Positions 21,626 through 32,110 of a DNA stretch of 64,000 nt are shown piece by piece; position 1 is the first letter of the stretch; each line of letters begins with the position of its first letter. The notes under the pieces were generated by a model that was not told the DNA's origin, did not search any database, and saw only the letters and a program-made list of their open reading frames with translations. This DNA comes from Strigamia acuminata (Eukaryota; Arthropoda; Chilopoda; Geophilomorpha; Linotaeniidae), in contig OX442315.1 of the NCBI GenBank assembly GCA_949358305.1, positions 4,402,001 to 4,466,000 on the forward strand. The letters run 5' to 3'. The position numbers and the translations under genes were made by a program.

Positions 21626-22132
21626 ATGTACAAGTGCATCATCTTCCTTTTGACATTAGTCTTAGCTGACAATTGTCCAAAAAATGTTCCGTGCAACGAA
21701 TGCACAATCCAGGAGTGCTGCTTGGAAAAACAATGCGACAGCTTTACCTGTTGTTCTTGCAAGTGCCAAGCCGGGAGTGGTTGTAAACCACATTGCCACT
21801 TCAGAGCAAACATGACAGACGAAGAAGTTCTGACCCAGTTGGACACTGTCAGCAAAGACGGTATGGTCCACTTGAAAGAAATTCTTAATTGGGCCGTCGC
21901 GACCGGAAACATTGTAACTGCCGAGCACATCGCACAAGAGTTCCTACGACTGAAAACCATCTACGACAACTTCTTAACCCACAACGACATTGAGCCTCAG
22001 ACTGCAATCGGTCAAAGAGTCAAGAGGAGAACGAAAAGAAGGAGGAAGTCACGAAAGCACAGAAGACCGAAAGAAAACCCAAAGACTAGGTTTGGTGGTG
22101 GTTGGGAAGCATTGTCGAGTTCTTGGGGTTAA
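21626..22132 (+). CDS. Secreted cysteine-rich EF-hand-like polybasic protein, copy 2
   Basis: Inverted paralogue of copy 1. The start is at the conserved MYKC methionine (an in-frame ATG at 21593 also exists). Signal peptide and 12-cysteine domain are nearly identical to copy 1. The linker between the domains is shorter (RANMTDEEV). The EF-like loop has lost its first acidic/amide ligands (KTIYDNFLTHND), so calcium binding is doubtful here. The basic tail is kept. The usual RFGW end has changed to RFGGGW and reads on for another eight residues because the normal stop is altered. No introns. Confidence 0.75.
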   Translation: MYKCIIFLLTLVLADNCPKNVPCNECTIQECCLEKQCDSFTCCSCKCQAGSGCKPHCHFRANMTDEEVLTQLDTVSKDGMVHLKEILNWAVATGNIVTAEHIAQEFLRLKTIYDNFLTHNDIEPQTAIGQRVKRRTKRRRKSRKHRRPKENPKTRFGGGWEALSSSWG

Positions 22133-22345
22133 AATAGTAATTTTTCACTGGGAAAAGATATATGGCTTTAAAATTTGTAAAAATTCTAAAATTTCATGCA
22201 AAATGTAATCTGTACGATTTTTGTAAAGATATTGCAAAATTGAATAAAAATTAGAAAATTAACGTTATATTTACACATTTCTTAAATTTCATGTGTACAT
22301 TAGACATTTACGTTAAATTTAAGTTACTTGTAAATGATTTGTTTT

Positions 22346-22689
22346 AAATCATACGTTTAGCAATTAATTAAAGTTGCATTTTTTCTTTTGCGTCAAATAA
22401 TGTTTTGCAACAACTTTAAAATTATATTTGATATGTTGTATTTGTATACCTTGCCTTCGGAGTGTTGTAACAAAAATGATCAAACCGATAAAAATAAATT
22501 AATTATATACTGGAATTTGCTTCACTGGCACCTACTCCAACATTTTATTACATTTTATTATTTATTTATTTTATTGAAGTACTCAGAATGCTTATCAAGG
22601 ATTGGCAGATAGCATGCCAGACCGAATTCAGGTTGTCGTTGCTACCAAAGAAAACATGTCGCAGTATTAATTTCTGCCGGCCCAATTTA
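22346..22689. other. AT-rich intergenic, no feature
   Basis: Nothing recognisable between the inverted arm and the minisatellite. Confidence 0.5.
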
Positions 22690-22977
22690 CGGATGTCGGG
22701 TCATTTCGTCGCCGGTCATTTCGTAGTCTTAGTGGCCAAAAACTCTATTTTTTAATAATTTTTATTGTCGGTCATTTCGTCGCCGCTCCTTTCGTAGCCG
22801 GTCATTTCGTCGTCGCCGGTCATTTCGTCGCCGATCAATTCGTCGCCGATTGCTGTTTTCGTAACCGGTCATTTCGTCATCGCCGGTCATTTCGTCGCCG
22901 ATCATTTCGTCGCCGATTGCTGTTTTTGTAGCCGGTCATTTTGTCGCCGATTTGTCATTTCATCGTCGCCGGTCATT
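22690..22977. repeat. Minisatellite, GGTCATTTCGTCGCC units
   Basis: Irregular tandem array of units such as GGTCATTTCGTCGCC. The same units appear reverse-complemented on the other side of the gypsy element (27830-28230), so the array is an inverted pair. Confidence 0.85.
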
Positions 22978-22982
22978 CCATC

Positions 22983-23139
22983 TGTAATGTATGTACAAAT
23001 CCATGACACGTTGAACATTCGGGGATAGCACTTTATTCAATCGCAACTCTAGCTAGAATGCCCTCTCGGACCTCTATTACAATCCAAGTAATCTCGTCCC
23101 CAACATGCACGCCATCTAGTGGCCAATCACAACATCACA
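22983..23139 (-). repeat. Gypsy 3' LTR
   Basis: 157 bp, TG...CA, identical to 27565-27721. Confidence 0.95.
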
Positions 23140-23155
23140 TCCCTCCCCTTCTCCA
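23140..23155 (-). promoter_or_regulatory. Gypsy polypurine tract
   Basis: Minus-strand AGAAGGGGAGGGA directly precedes the 3' LTR. Confidence 0.7.
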
Positions 23156-23194
23156 AACAATAACAACTTAAAATAATAAACTAACACAATACAA

Positions 23195-26100
23195 TTAAAC
23201 AATAAAATTCATATGAAAATCATTTTGCCATCCCGGCTGTTTCTTCGTTCTAGTCGACTTCCTCAATCCCGTACGATCCCACGCCTGGACCTCGGGCTGA
23301 CGTACTGGTGTCGCGGGTCGTTGTATCTCTTCCTGCGCCTCACCATCCAACACCGGCGCTTCCTCTTGTTGCACCACCTCCTCGTCCGGGTTTGCCTCCT
23401 CCTCCGACTGCGTCACCTCACTGTCCAAATTCAACTCCTCATCCCAATCACTTCCACACCCACCACTCACCACACCGGAATCTCCCCCCACCGCTCTGCC
23501 AACTTCCTTCCTCTCCTCCGCCCAAATTCGCTTAAAGCACGACGCGTTACGCACAGTCCGCTGACCCCCTCTCACCGCTGTAATCTGAGTCCCGGACACC
23601 CCGGACACCACCCATGGCACGGGGTCAAATGGCGCAGAAAACTTATTTACCTTCGGTTGCTTTACCAACACTCGATCACCAACCTTCAACTCATGACTCT
23701 TCACATTTCGACGTTCATCGGCGTATCGTTTCATTTTCGCCTTCTCCATTAAATCCCTTTCGCGTAGCTGCAAATCCTCAACCTCTTCCCAAATCGCCGG
23801 CAACCGCGTTCTCACCACCCTCCCATGCAAGAGTTCCGCCGGCGACTTTCCCATCGTCACATGTGGAGTGGCCCGGTAGTTTAAAAGAAACTCGCTCAAC
23901 TCACGTCTCCACGGCCTGTTTTCTACATTAGCTGCCCTCACTGTCTTGTTTACCGTCCTCATAAACCTCTCAACCTCACCATTCGCTTCCGGCCATAGGG
24001 GGGTAACTCTGCGATGCTGAACCCCGAAACTGGCCAAAAACTCTGCGAATTCCCGTGACGTAAAGGGGGGACCATTGTCCGATTTAACCGAACACGGCAG
24101 CCCCTGCTCCAGAAATCGTCTTTCCAAAATCGGACATACCACTGATGCTGCCGTCGATGTCACGGCCTCCACAAAAGGGAACCTCGAAAATTCGTCAATT
24201 AACACAAAAAGCAACGTACCGTCCGGAAAAGGGCCAGCGAAATCAACCGCCAACTGCTGCCACGGTCCCGCTGGTAACACCGTCATTACCAATGGATCCC
24301 TCCGCGACTGCGGAACCGTGGCCTGACACGCCATGCACCTCGAAATCCTCTCCTCCACCCGCTTGTCAATGCCGGGAAACCAAACCTTTTGCCTAAGCAA
24401 CGACTTGGTCTTCACCACGCCCTGATGTCCCCTATGGGCCAATTCCACTACCCTCGCCTGCAATTTCTCGGGAATCACAATTCGATCCGACCGCAAAATT
24501 ATTCCGCTCTTCGAAATGGACAATTCCTCCTTCAGCACCGCATAAGGTCGCAGCTGCTCATCCTCCCAACGCTTTCGCGCCTCCTCGCCAACGCTACTCA
24601 ACGCCGCGCGCACTTTTCTCAGCACCTCATCCGACTCCGTTTCACCCAACACTTCTTCCATCGTCATTGTAGCCGGAATCCGTGATTGAACGACAAAATC
24701 CACGTGCCCCTCCAACATCTCAACCACTGCCACCCCAATCTCGCTCGTTCCTGGTAACGGATGTCGTGACAAATAGTCACTCGGGTTCGTGCTACCTCTG
24801 GTGTGCCTCACTTCAAATTTATAGTGTTGTACTCGTACGCAAAGACGCTCCAAGCGCACCGACGGTCGCGCTCTCCGGTTCTTCAAAATGCTCACCAATG
24901 GCTGGTGGTCTGTGAACAGCACAAAAAAATTGTCAAATAAATACAAATAAAAAAACTCCATAGCCCAGACCACCGCCAACATCTCGCGTTCGATCTGCGA
25001 ATAGCGGCCTTCAACGTCCGATAACGCACGACTCGCGTACGCGATCACCTGCACTCCTTCCCTTTCCTTCTCCTGGGCCAATATTGCCCCCAAACCAATG
25101 GGACTTGCGTCCACCGTCAAATGTAACTTCGCATTCGAACTAAAATATGCCATAACCTTCCCATCACTCAACTCCTTCATAATACCATTCCACGCCATCT
25201 GATGCCCCTCAGTCCACTCAAATTCCTTATTTGCCTTCTTCGTCAACTCTCTCAATGGTTTCGTCCAGTCTGCCAACCTTGGGATGAAACGGCCGCAATA
25301 CACAACCATTCCTAGAAGACTTTTAACGTCCGAAACACTAGAAGGCGTCTTCATCGCCCTAATCGCGTCGACTCGCTTCGGGTCTGCCGCAATACCCCTA
25401 GCCGAAAAAACATGTCCAAAAAATACCAACTCCGATTTCCTAAACTCGCACTTCTGTGGATTCAATGTCAACCCCTCGCTCATCAATCGATCCAAAACCG
25501 CATACACCGCCACATCATGATCCGCTGTCTTCCTGCCAACAATAAAAATGTCATCCATAATATTCAATACCTGAGCCAGTCCCTCCAAAATCTGTCGCAC
25601 CAAATCCTGGAAAATCTCAGGAGCACAATTTAGCCCGAAAAATAGGCGCAAAAATCTGTAAAGCCCAACGTGTGTCGCAAAGGTGGTCAAAATTCTCGAC
25701 ACTACGTCCAGCTCAAACTGGTGAAACCCGTGTGCCATATCGACCTTCGTAAAAACCGTCGCATCTTCCGCCAACGTGGTCAGATCTTCTAACCTTGGCG
25801 AAGTGTGGCGCACTCTTTGAATTGCAAAGTTCAGTTCGCGCGCGTCAATACATATTCGGATGGCGTCAGGGTCGGGGTCCTTGGGTTTTCGGACGCAGTG
25901 AATGGGGGACACCCACGGCGTCGGACCCATCTCCTCCGTAACCTTCTCGATAATCCCTTCCGCCACCATCCGATCCAGCTCCCGCTCTACTCGGCCTCTC
26001 AAGCTAAAGGGTATCGGTCGATAACGTTGCGCCACAGGCGCCACCGTCTCATCCACGTGTAGATGAACTACGTGATTCCTCGACTTACCAACTCCACGAA

Positions 26101-27451
26101 ACAGCTCAGGGTATTTAGCCACCACTTCCTCCTTCATACCACCCTCCTTCACAGTCTGAACCATTCTGATCAATCCCAATTCCTTCGCCGATTCACAGCT
26201 CAACAACGAGGCACCGTCCACGTCCGCAACGTACACATCTGTCAACGTCCTCCGCCCATCATACTCTAAAAACGTTGTCATCACACCTAATAATGGTAAA
26301 GGGTTAGTCTGTCCATATGGCATTAATCTTGTACGACTCATCCTTAACTCCGGTGGCGGCACCATCGATTTAAAAAACTCCCGACTCAGCAAATTCGCAT
26401 GAGCGCCAGAATCAACACCAAACATCACCTTCATTCTGCAACGACCCATCAACAACTCAACCTGCGGCATCCCTTGCTCAGCCTCAACCGATCCAATCAT
26501 GATGCCAAAAATCGGATATCCTCTCGCATCCAACTCCACGCCCCGTTCCGCCGATCCAACCGTAACTTCCATCGCTCGAACCGCCTTTTCCACTGCTCCG
26601 ACCGTCTTTCGTTCACCTCCGGCTGATTTCGTCCGACAAAACCTAATAAAATGGCCGACCTTCCCGCATCCATGGCACTTAATCGCTTTAGCCGGACACG
26701 ACACTCCCTCACGATGAGGCCAGGCACGTCCACAATTGAAACATAACTTCGGGGGCGCTCCCTCCTTATTAAACGTACCCGGGACTCGATCTCCCCGCCT
26801 CGGCGTGGCTCCTCTCACCACATTTACCTCCACCGACCGCTCAAATCCTCCGGGCTCCTCCATTCGTCTGGCCTGCCACTCAGAACTCTCGTAGCCTCTC
26901 GCCGCATCCAGCAGCTCCTTCAACTTCCAGTTCGTCGCGCGCAACGCCTGGCGCTGCAACTTCGACAGTGATGTAGCAAAAATCACCTGGGCTTTTAGTT
27001 CCTTATCCAGGTCCGTAAAACCGCATCCCACCGCAAGTCCACGCAATCGCGCACAAAACTGATCAACAGTCTCCGTCGCCTCCTGTTTACTGGCACGGAA
27101 CGAATAAATGCAAAAGTCCTCATTTTTTAACGGCGCAAAATGCGTCGTCAAAATGTCCTTTGTTTCCTCATATGTCGTACCTTTAGTCGGCATCGCCTCA
27201 TACACACCGTACACATCTTCACCTACATAGTGAAGTAACATCGCCATCTTTTGTCCATCATTGGAAATCCCAGCCGCCGCTAGAAAATTTTCTAAACGGC
27301 CCAACCAACGAGTCCAGCGTTGGCTTTGTGTCGCCGCTTCGTCACGCATATCAAACGGTAAAATACTTGTCGCCTGCATCCATCCAGCCGACACCGGCTT
27401 CGCCGCACTCGTAGCAGTCAACGCCACGCTGACCTTCACGGGCGACGCCAT
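23195..27451 (-). CDS. Gypsy gag-pol polyprotein
   Basis: 1418 codons in a single frame, with no gag/pol frameshift. Gag occupies about residues 30-200, with zinc-binding CFNC...SC and CHGCGKVGHFIRFC (237-272). The aspartic protease DSGA is at 347-350. In RT the first catalytic Asp is in KVDMAHGFHQF (571) and the second motif reads IMDD (631-634) in place of the usual F/YxDD. RNase H LTVDASPIG begins at 778. The integrase HHCC zinc finger (HRGHQG...CMAC) spans about 1006-1042, with catalytic D1070, D1125 and E1161 (D,D-35-E). The C-terminus has the LKVGDRVLVKQ module typical of Mag-like gypsy elements; no chromodomain is seen. Start ATG at 27451, about 115 bp inside the 5' LTR. Confidence 0.96.
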   Translation of the reverse strand: MASPVKVSVALTATSAAKPVSAGWMQATSILPFDMRDEAATQSQRWTRWLGRLENFLAAAGISNDGQKMAMLLHYVGEDVYGVYEAMPTKGTTYEETKDILTTHFAPLKNEDFCIYSFRASKQEATETVDQFCARLRGLAVGCGFTDLDKELKAQVIFATSLSKLQRQALRATNWKLKELLDAARGYESSEWQARRMEEPGGFERSVEVNVVRGATPRRGDRVPGTFNKEGAPPKLCFNCGRAWPHREGVSCPAKAIKCHGCGKVGHFIRFCRTKSAGGERKTVGAVEKAVRAMEVTVGSAERGVELDARGYPIFGIMIGSVEAEQGMPQVELLMGRCRMKVMFGVDSGAHANLLSREFFKSMVPPPELRMSRTRLMPYGQTNPLPLLGVMTTFLEYDGRRTLTDVYVADVDGASLLSCESAKELGLIRMVQTVKEGGMKEEVVAKYPELFRGVGKSRNHVVHLHVDETVAPVAQRYRPIPFSLRGRVERELDRMVAEGIIEKVTEEMGPTPWVSPIHCVRKPKDPDPDAIRICIDARELNFAIQRVRHTSPRLEDLTTLAEDATVFTKVDMAHGFHQFELDVVSRILTTFATHVGLYRFLRLFFGLNCAPEIFQDLVRQILEGLAQVLNIMDDIFIVGRKTADHDVAVYAVLDRLMSEGLTLNPQKCEFRKSELVFFGHVFSARGIAADPKRVDAIRAMKTPSSVSDVKSLLGMVVYCGRFIPRLADWTKPLRELTKKANKEFEWTEGHQMAWNGIMKELSDGKVMAYFSSNAKLHLTVDASPIGLGAILAQEKEREGVQVIAYASRALSDVEGRYSQIEREMLAVVWAMEFFYLYLFDNFFVLFTDHQPLVSILKNRRARPSVRLERLCVRVQHYKFEVRHTRGSTNPSDYLSRHPLPGTSEIGVAVVEMLEGHVDFVVQSRIPATMTMEEVLGETESDEVLRKVRAALSSVGEEARKRWEDEQLRPYAVLKEELSISKSGIILRSDRIVIPEKLQARVVELAHRGHQGVVKTKSLLRQKVWFPGIDKRVEERISRCMACQATVPQSRRDPLVMTVLPAGPWQQLAVDFAGPFPDGTLLFVLIDEFSRFPFVEAVTSTAASVVCPILERRFLEQGLPCSVKSDNGPPFTSREFAEFLASFGVQHRRVTPLWPEANGEVERFMRTVNKTVRAANVENRPWRRELSEFLLNYRATPHVTMGKSPAELLHGRVVRTRLPAIWEEVEDLQLRERDLMEKAKMKRYADERRNVKSHELKVGDRVLVKQPKVNKFSAPFDPVPWVVSGVSGTQITAVRGGQRTVRNASCFKRIWAEERKEVGRAVGGDSGVVSGGCGSDWDEELNLDSEVTQSEEEANPDEEVVQQEEAPVLDGEAQEEIQRPATPVRQPEVQAWDRTGLRKSTRTKKQPGWQNDFHMNFIV

Positions 27452-27550
27452 CTTGGCTCCACCGACTCACTCGCCAACGACGATCTCAAGTTCACAACAA
27501 TTTTCCACACTCTATCCGCACACCAAACACAGTCTACTCACGTCCACTAT

Positions 27551-27563
27551 TCACTCGTCGCCA
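27551..27563 (-). promoter_or_regulatory. Gypsy primer binding site
   Basis: Minus-strand TGGCGACGAGTGA begins one base inside the 5' LTR. The first ten bases are shared with the site of the TRIM-like element at 5679. The tRNA was not identified. Confidence 0.65.
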
Positions 27564-27564
27564 A

Positions 27565-27721
27565 TGTAATGTATGTACAAATCCATGACACGTTGAACAT
27601 TCGGGGATAGCACTTTATTCAATCGCAACTCTAGCTAGAATGCCCTCTCGGACCTCTATTACAATCCAAGTAATCTCGTCCCCAACATGCACGCCATCTA
27701 GTGGCCAATCACAACATCACA
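27565..27721 (-). repeat. Gypsy 5' LTR
   Basis: 157 bp, identical to 22983-23139, followed by CCATC. Confidence 0.95.
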
Positions 27722-27829
27722 CCATCGCCGGCCATTTCGTCATTTTGTGGAGGTTTTAGAAGTTAGTTAGTTTCTAGAAGTTAGTAATCACTCCTTTGAT
27801 ACTCATTTGAAACGCCCAATCGGCGACGA

Positions 27830-28230
27830 AACGACCATGAATAATTAAAGCAAAATCGGCGACTAAACGAACAATCGGCGACGAAACGACCAATCGGCGA
27901 CGAAAAGAACAATCGGCGACAAAACGAACAATCGGCGACGAAACGACCACTCGGCGACGCCATGACCGGCGACGAAACGACCAATCGGCGACGAAACGAC
28001 CAATCGGCGACGAAACGACCGGCGACAAAACGAACAATCGGCGACGAAACGACCACTCGGCGACGCCATGACCGGCGACGAAACGACCAATCGGCGACGA
28101 AATGACCAATCGGCGACGAAATGACCGTACAAGAAAAATAAAAAAAAAATGACCAACGCTGAAAAATGCACTCGTTTCGTCGCCATTTTCGGCGACGAAA
28201 TGATCGCCTACGAAACATAGGCGACGAAAT
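27830..28230. repeat. Minisatellite, CGGCGACGAAACGACC units
   Basis: About 20 units of 14-19 bp (CGGCGACGAAACGACCAAT and shorter forms), the reverse complement of the array at 22690-22977. Long minus-strand frames through it (FVADWSFRRR repeats) are by-products of the repeat and are not called as genes. Confidence 0.9.
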
Positions 28231-28259
28231 GATCGGAGCCCAATTTACGTGAGGCAATT

Positions 28260-29035
28260 ATCATCCTAGCACAAATTTAAGTTAAAATAATATTTGAGTT
28301 AAATGGAAGAAGGTTGTGGCAGATGGTCAACGTCTTGTCCTGGTCAAGAGTAGTGGCAGAAGAGGTGGGGGGCGAGGTTGGTTGCACCCATAAGGGGTCT
28401 TAGGAGCTGAAGGTCCAGGGCCACAAGGAGAGAGACAAAGAAAACACAACTGCTCACAGTGAAATCCATGTCTGCACTACTTTAATAATGTACCATTTGT
28501 CAATAAAGAAAACTTAGAAGAATGAAAGTACACAAGCATATGTCATAGCATTATTACAAGCCAATTCAATACAGAGATCTCTTAATAATAACAGTACCAG
28601 CAAACATCCTCTCATTATTATAACAATAGTGCATGCAGTAAAAGGCTTACTTTTAAGTTTAACATGGGAATCAGAAATAACATAGAACATGAATAAACAA
28701 CAAGGAAATCAAGAATTAACAGAGCCAAAAAGAGTAATAATTACATGAAAATAGTGAAACAACAAGCAAGGTAAAAATAACAGTAAATTGATAGAAATTC
28801 TCATAAACGCATAAATTGCCACGGCAACAGTCGTTTTGCTTTAACACTAAATAGGCTTATTTACTACTCTAACGTTTGTATTTTAATTTCCATTTGTTTG
28901 CTTCTATACTTGGATATTAAAATTTTTTTGTAGGTACAATTTTACCAATTTCATTGTCTTGTGTTTTGAAAAATTTTATGTGGCCCAACACACATCTAGT
29001 TTATAGTTCTACAAAATACTATAATCACACAGTCG
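28260..29035. other. Intergenic, no recognised feature
   Basis: AT-rich, with a purine-rich stretch at 28300-28450. Nothing coding is supported. Confidence 0.5.
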
Positions 29036-29257
29036 TTATCAAATAACACACCGGTAATCTATTTCTGCTCACGGATCTACTAAACAGCAATTAAACTAAA
29101 TCCGCAATTAAATCCAGGATGCCACCACGCTAAACAATAACAAATCAACACTAAATAATAACAATACAATACTAAACAATAAAAATACAACATTAAATGA
29201 TAACAATACAATACTAAACAATAAAAATACAACCACTAAAGGATAAAAATACAATAC

Positions 29258-29435
29258 TAAACTCTATTCCAAAAAGTATTACAAATACTCCCATTGGTTG
29301 GTTGGTTGAGACACTTTAAAAAATCTTCGCACAAGTCTACTGGAATCTGAAAACAGCATCATATTCAAGACACAACTGAACTGTGAATCTCCCAACCAAT
29401 GGGAGTATTTGTAATACTTTTTGGAATAGAGTTTA
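29258..29435. mobile_element. Foldback MITE with perfect 44-bp arms
   Basis: Arms 29258-29301 and 29392-29435 are perfect inverted repeats (starting TAAACTCTATTCC) around a 90-bp centre. The ends are TA/TA. It sits in the minisatellite-bearing region upstream of cysteine-rich copy 5. Confidence 0.88.
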
Positions 29436-29540
29436 AATAATTACAATACAACAGCTACAAGAATATTAACAATAAAACAATAACTAATACATTATATTAT
29501 ATATAAAAGATTACTTTTATATATAGAAAACAGTCTGACC

Positions 29541-29999
29541 ATGTACAAGTATGTCATCTTCGTTTTAGTATTACTCGTCGAACAAATCTCAACTGACTAT
29601 TGTCCTAAAAAACCTCCAACCAACGACTGCACCGAATGTTTCGGCGAAGAACAATGAAACGTCTTAACATGTTGTTCTTGCACCTGCAAAGCCGGTAGTG
29701 TTTGTAAAATCAATTTCCACTTCAAATACGACACGGACACATCCGAAGAAGTGATGGCGCAGTTAGACACCATCACCAAAGACAAACTGGTGGACCTGGA
29801 CGAAATGTTCAATTGGATCGTCGCGAGCGGTCGCAATTTAAGCGCCCAGCGCGTCAGGCAAGAGTTCCAACTACTGGACACAAACAGCGACAATTTCTTA
29901 ACCATCCACGAAATCGACCCTCAATCCACAAACAACCGACGAACCAAGAGAAGTCCCGAAACAAAAAAGACACTTCACGACTCCGATGATTTGAAGTAA
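29541..29999 (+). pseudogene. Cysteine-rich EF-hand-like family, diverged copy 5 with in-frame TGA
   Basis: ATG TAC AAG start and a signal-peptide-like N-terminus (YVIFVLVLLV) match the family. The cysteine domain is eroded (several Cys positions changed) but keeps LTCCSCTCKAG. A TGA at 29655-29657 stands where the other copies have the Cys of the KQCDS segment. Beyond it the frame is open to a TAA at 29997, with well-conserved helices and a canonical EF-hand loop DTNSDNFLTIHE, the best in the family. The RFGW tail is missing. The simplest reading is a pseudogene. A selenocysteine codon is an alternative, but no convincing SECIS element was seen downstream. Upstream flank (29040-29110) matches the other copies. 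Confidence 0.7.
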
Positions 30000-30229
30000 A
30001 GGCTCGCGGACGACGAAAATTGTATACAGTTGAGGTCGAAGATAGAGGATGAATATATGGTTGGAGTTTAAAAGAAAACTTGATAAAGCGTTGTATTCAG
30101 AAATATTAGTAATAAAGAAATATGGAATCAAAATAAAATTGTTTGTTTTGCCTCTTGGTCTTTTTTGTACTTCACCGTTGTTGATGTTTTTAGCGGTGTG
30201 CAGGACAACATTTTCTAGGACAACATTCA

Positions 30230-30379
30230 GGTATGCGCAGGGCTGGACTGGGAACAAATTTATTGCCGGGAAATCTGGATGTCCGGGCCACAATTAATGA
30301 AGTCGGGACAGGCCACAGCGGCCACGGGCCGCCGGGAAACTCCCGGTATCCCGCCGGCCAGTCCAGCACTGGGTATGAG
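30230..30379. mobile_element. hAT MITE, 134 bp
   Basis: The element 30238-30371 has ends CAGGGCTGGACTGG and CCAGTCCAGCACTG. The flanking 8-bp duplication GGTATGCG/GGTATGAG differs at one base. This matches hAT conventions. Confidence 0.85.
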
Positions 30380-30950
30380 CTGTACAAAGAGTTTTATTAC
30401 TAATGTTGTTGTTGGAAATAAGATCGCATCCGTGTACTAATTTATTATGATGTTTTTTCATTTTTATAGATCTATAAATGAGCAGCGTGTGGGTCAAATG
30501 GGTTGACTGCGGCTGAATTTAAAATTTCACTAAAAAATTCCTTCGCTTTTGGATTTGCATTTTTTAAAGAAACCGACCGAAACGCATTTGTGTTCGTATT
30601 TCGCGAACCGAAGGAGCTAGAATTATGTATCTTTTATAAAAAAAAAGCTTGTATTTTTCTCCACGTTTTGATGTATTTTATTAATTTTTATATGCTTTTA
30701 AAAGTACTTTATTTTGATGCCGAAGTTGGCCAGGTAACAGGAAACAAACATCCATATCGTCGTTTAGCGCCATCTGATGACGTTAAAATTTATTACAGGT
30801 TGCAATATCTTCGGTTCGGATGTGTTTTCGTAGCTAAAAAATGTTTTTAACTGCAATTTATTTATTTTTTCATCCAAAGAATAGATTCTGTTCTTCTCTT
30901 AACGATAAAATAAAGAAAACCTTGATTGGAGGATTAAAATTTGAAAAACG
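30380..30950. other. Intergenic, no recognised feature
   Basis: No supportable gene. Confidence 0.4.
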
Positions 30951-30954
30951 TTTT

Positions 30955-31091
30955 TCTTTTTCAACACAAGAGGCCGCACGCGTCGACCTTCTTGTTTTAG
31001 CTGGTCGATCGCGGCAGCGGAGTCGATTACGCTTGTTGGCAGCTATTCGAGGCGGCGGATGCTCCATTCCTCTTCAATTCACGTACAACAG
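30955..31091 (+). other. Candidate non-coding first exon (possibly of the NMDA-receptor gene)
   Basis: A GC-rich island ends in a strong donor (CAACAG then GTAAGA at 31092). It is the nearest upstream candidate for the 5' UTR exon of the receptor gene, whose first coding exon begins with an acceptor at 41966. The link is inferred from position and splice quality only. Confidence 0.35.
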
Positions 31092-31429
31092 GTAAGATAC
31101 TACTTTCTTAGTGTTTGGATGAGTGGATACTTTGAGATCAAATAGTATTTCATTCACAAATGAGTCGCGAAATTCGTAATTTAATTTAAACCGAAGTTGG
31201 AATGATACGCGCGAGTTGTAGTTGGAAGTTGTTGGCGCGAATTAAGCATTGTTTAGTGGATTATTGTTGTGTTGCGGAAATGTTGGGGGGAATGTTGTTG
31301 TGAAGGGTGATGGGAGGTTTGTTGGTTGTTTGGGAGTTGTTGTGGTTTGGTTTGTAAGGTTTTCTTGTGGTGTCCCGAATGCGGAGAGCGAGGGAGGGTG
31401 GTCTCGAGATCGTTGAATAAATTTATGAA

Positions 31430-32110
31430 ATTTTGGATTTTATTTTGTGGAAGTTTTAACTGTTTTGAATTGGAAGTTTGAGTTTTTGAATTGTGAAATT
31501 GGGGATTTTTTTTTTTATTTTGAATTTTATTTTGTAAAATTTTGAAATTTTGAAATTTATTTTGTGAAATTTTGAAATTTTAAAATTTATTTTGTGAAAT
31601 TTTGAAATTTTTAATTTTATTTTGTGAAATTTTGAAATTTTTAATTTTATTTTGTGAAATTTTGTAATTTTGTAATTTATTTTGTAAAATTTTGAAATTT
31701 GAAATTTTATTTTGTAAAATTTTGAAATTTTGAAATTTATTTTGTAAAATTTTGAAATTTTGAATTTTTATTTGTGAAATTTTAAAATTTTGAAATTTAT
31801 TGTGAAATTTTGAAATTTTGAAATTTATTTTGTAAAATTTTGAAATTTTAAATTTTATTTTGTAAAATTTTAAATTTTATTTTGTGAAATTTCAAATTTT
31901 ATTTTGTGAAATGTGAAATTTTATATTTTATTTTGTGAAATTTCAAATTTTATTTTGTGAAATTTTGAAATTTTGAACATTATTTTGTGGAATTTTGAAC
32001 ATTATTCTGTGAAATTCTGATTATTTTTTAAAGTAAGGTTTTGAATTTTTTAAAGTGAGATTTTGAATTTTATAGTGATATTTTGAATTTTTGTTGTAAA
32101 ATTTTGAAAT
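31430..32110. repeat. AT-rich minisatellite (about 30-bp units)
   Basis: Reiterated ATTTTGTGAAATTTTGAAAT-type units with much variation over about 680 bp. Confidence 0.85.

Larger units (their letters stand above)
20960..22345. repeat. Arm 2 of large inverted duplication
   Basis: Inverted match to 17070-18775, carrying gene copy 2 on the plus strand and an expanded upstream minisatellite. Confidence 0.85.
22978..27726 (-). mobile_element. Complete Ty3/gypsy LTR retrotransposon
   Basis: Identical 157-bp LTRs (22983-23139, 27565-27721) with 5-bp duplications CCATC on both sides. The minus-strand interior carries a primer-binding-site-like TGGCGACGAGTGA, one uninterrupted gag-pol frame and a polypurine tract. 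All catalytic domains are present in the gypsy order PR-RT-RH-IN. It appears structurally competent and recently inserted, into a minisatellite. Confidence 0.97.

Noticed and set aside
23213-27569. Many plus-strand frames of 70-180 codons
   Set aside because: Shadows of the minus-strand gypsy gag-pol gene.
27774-28257. FVADWSFRRR-type repetitive proteins
   Set aside because: Frames through the CGGCGACGAAACGACC minisatellite; no start context or unique domain.
30000-30110. SECIS-like ATGA...TGA arrangement after copy 5
   Set aside because: The arms between ATGA (30047) and TGA do not form the required long helix, so selenocysteine decoding is not supported.
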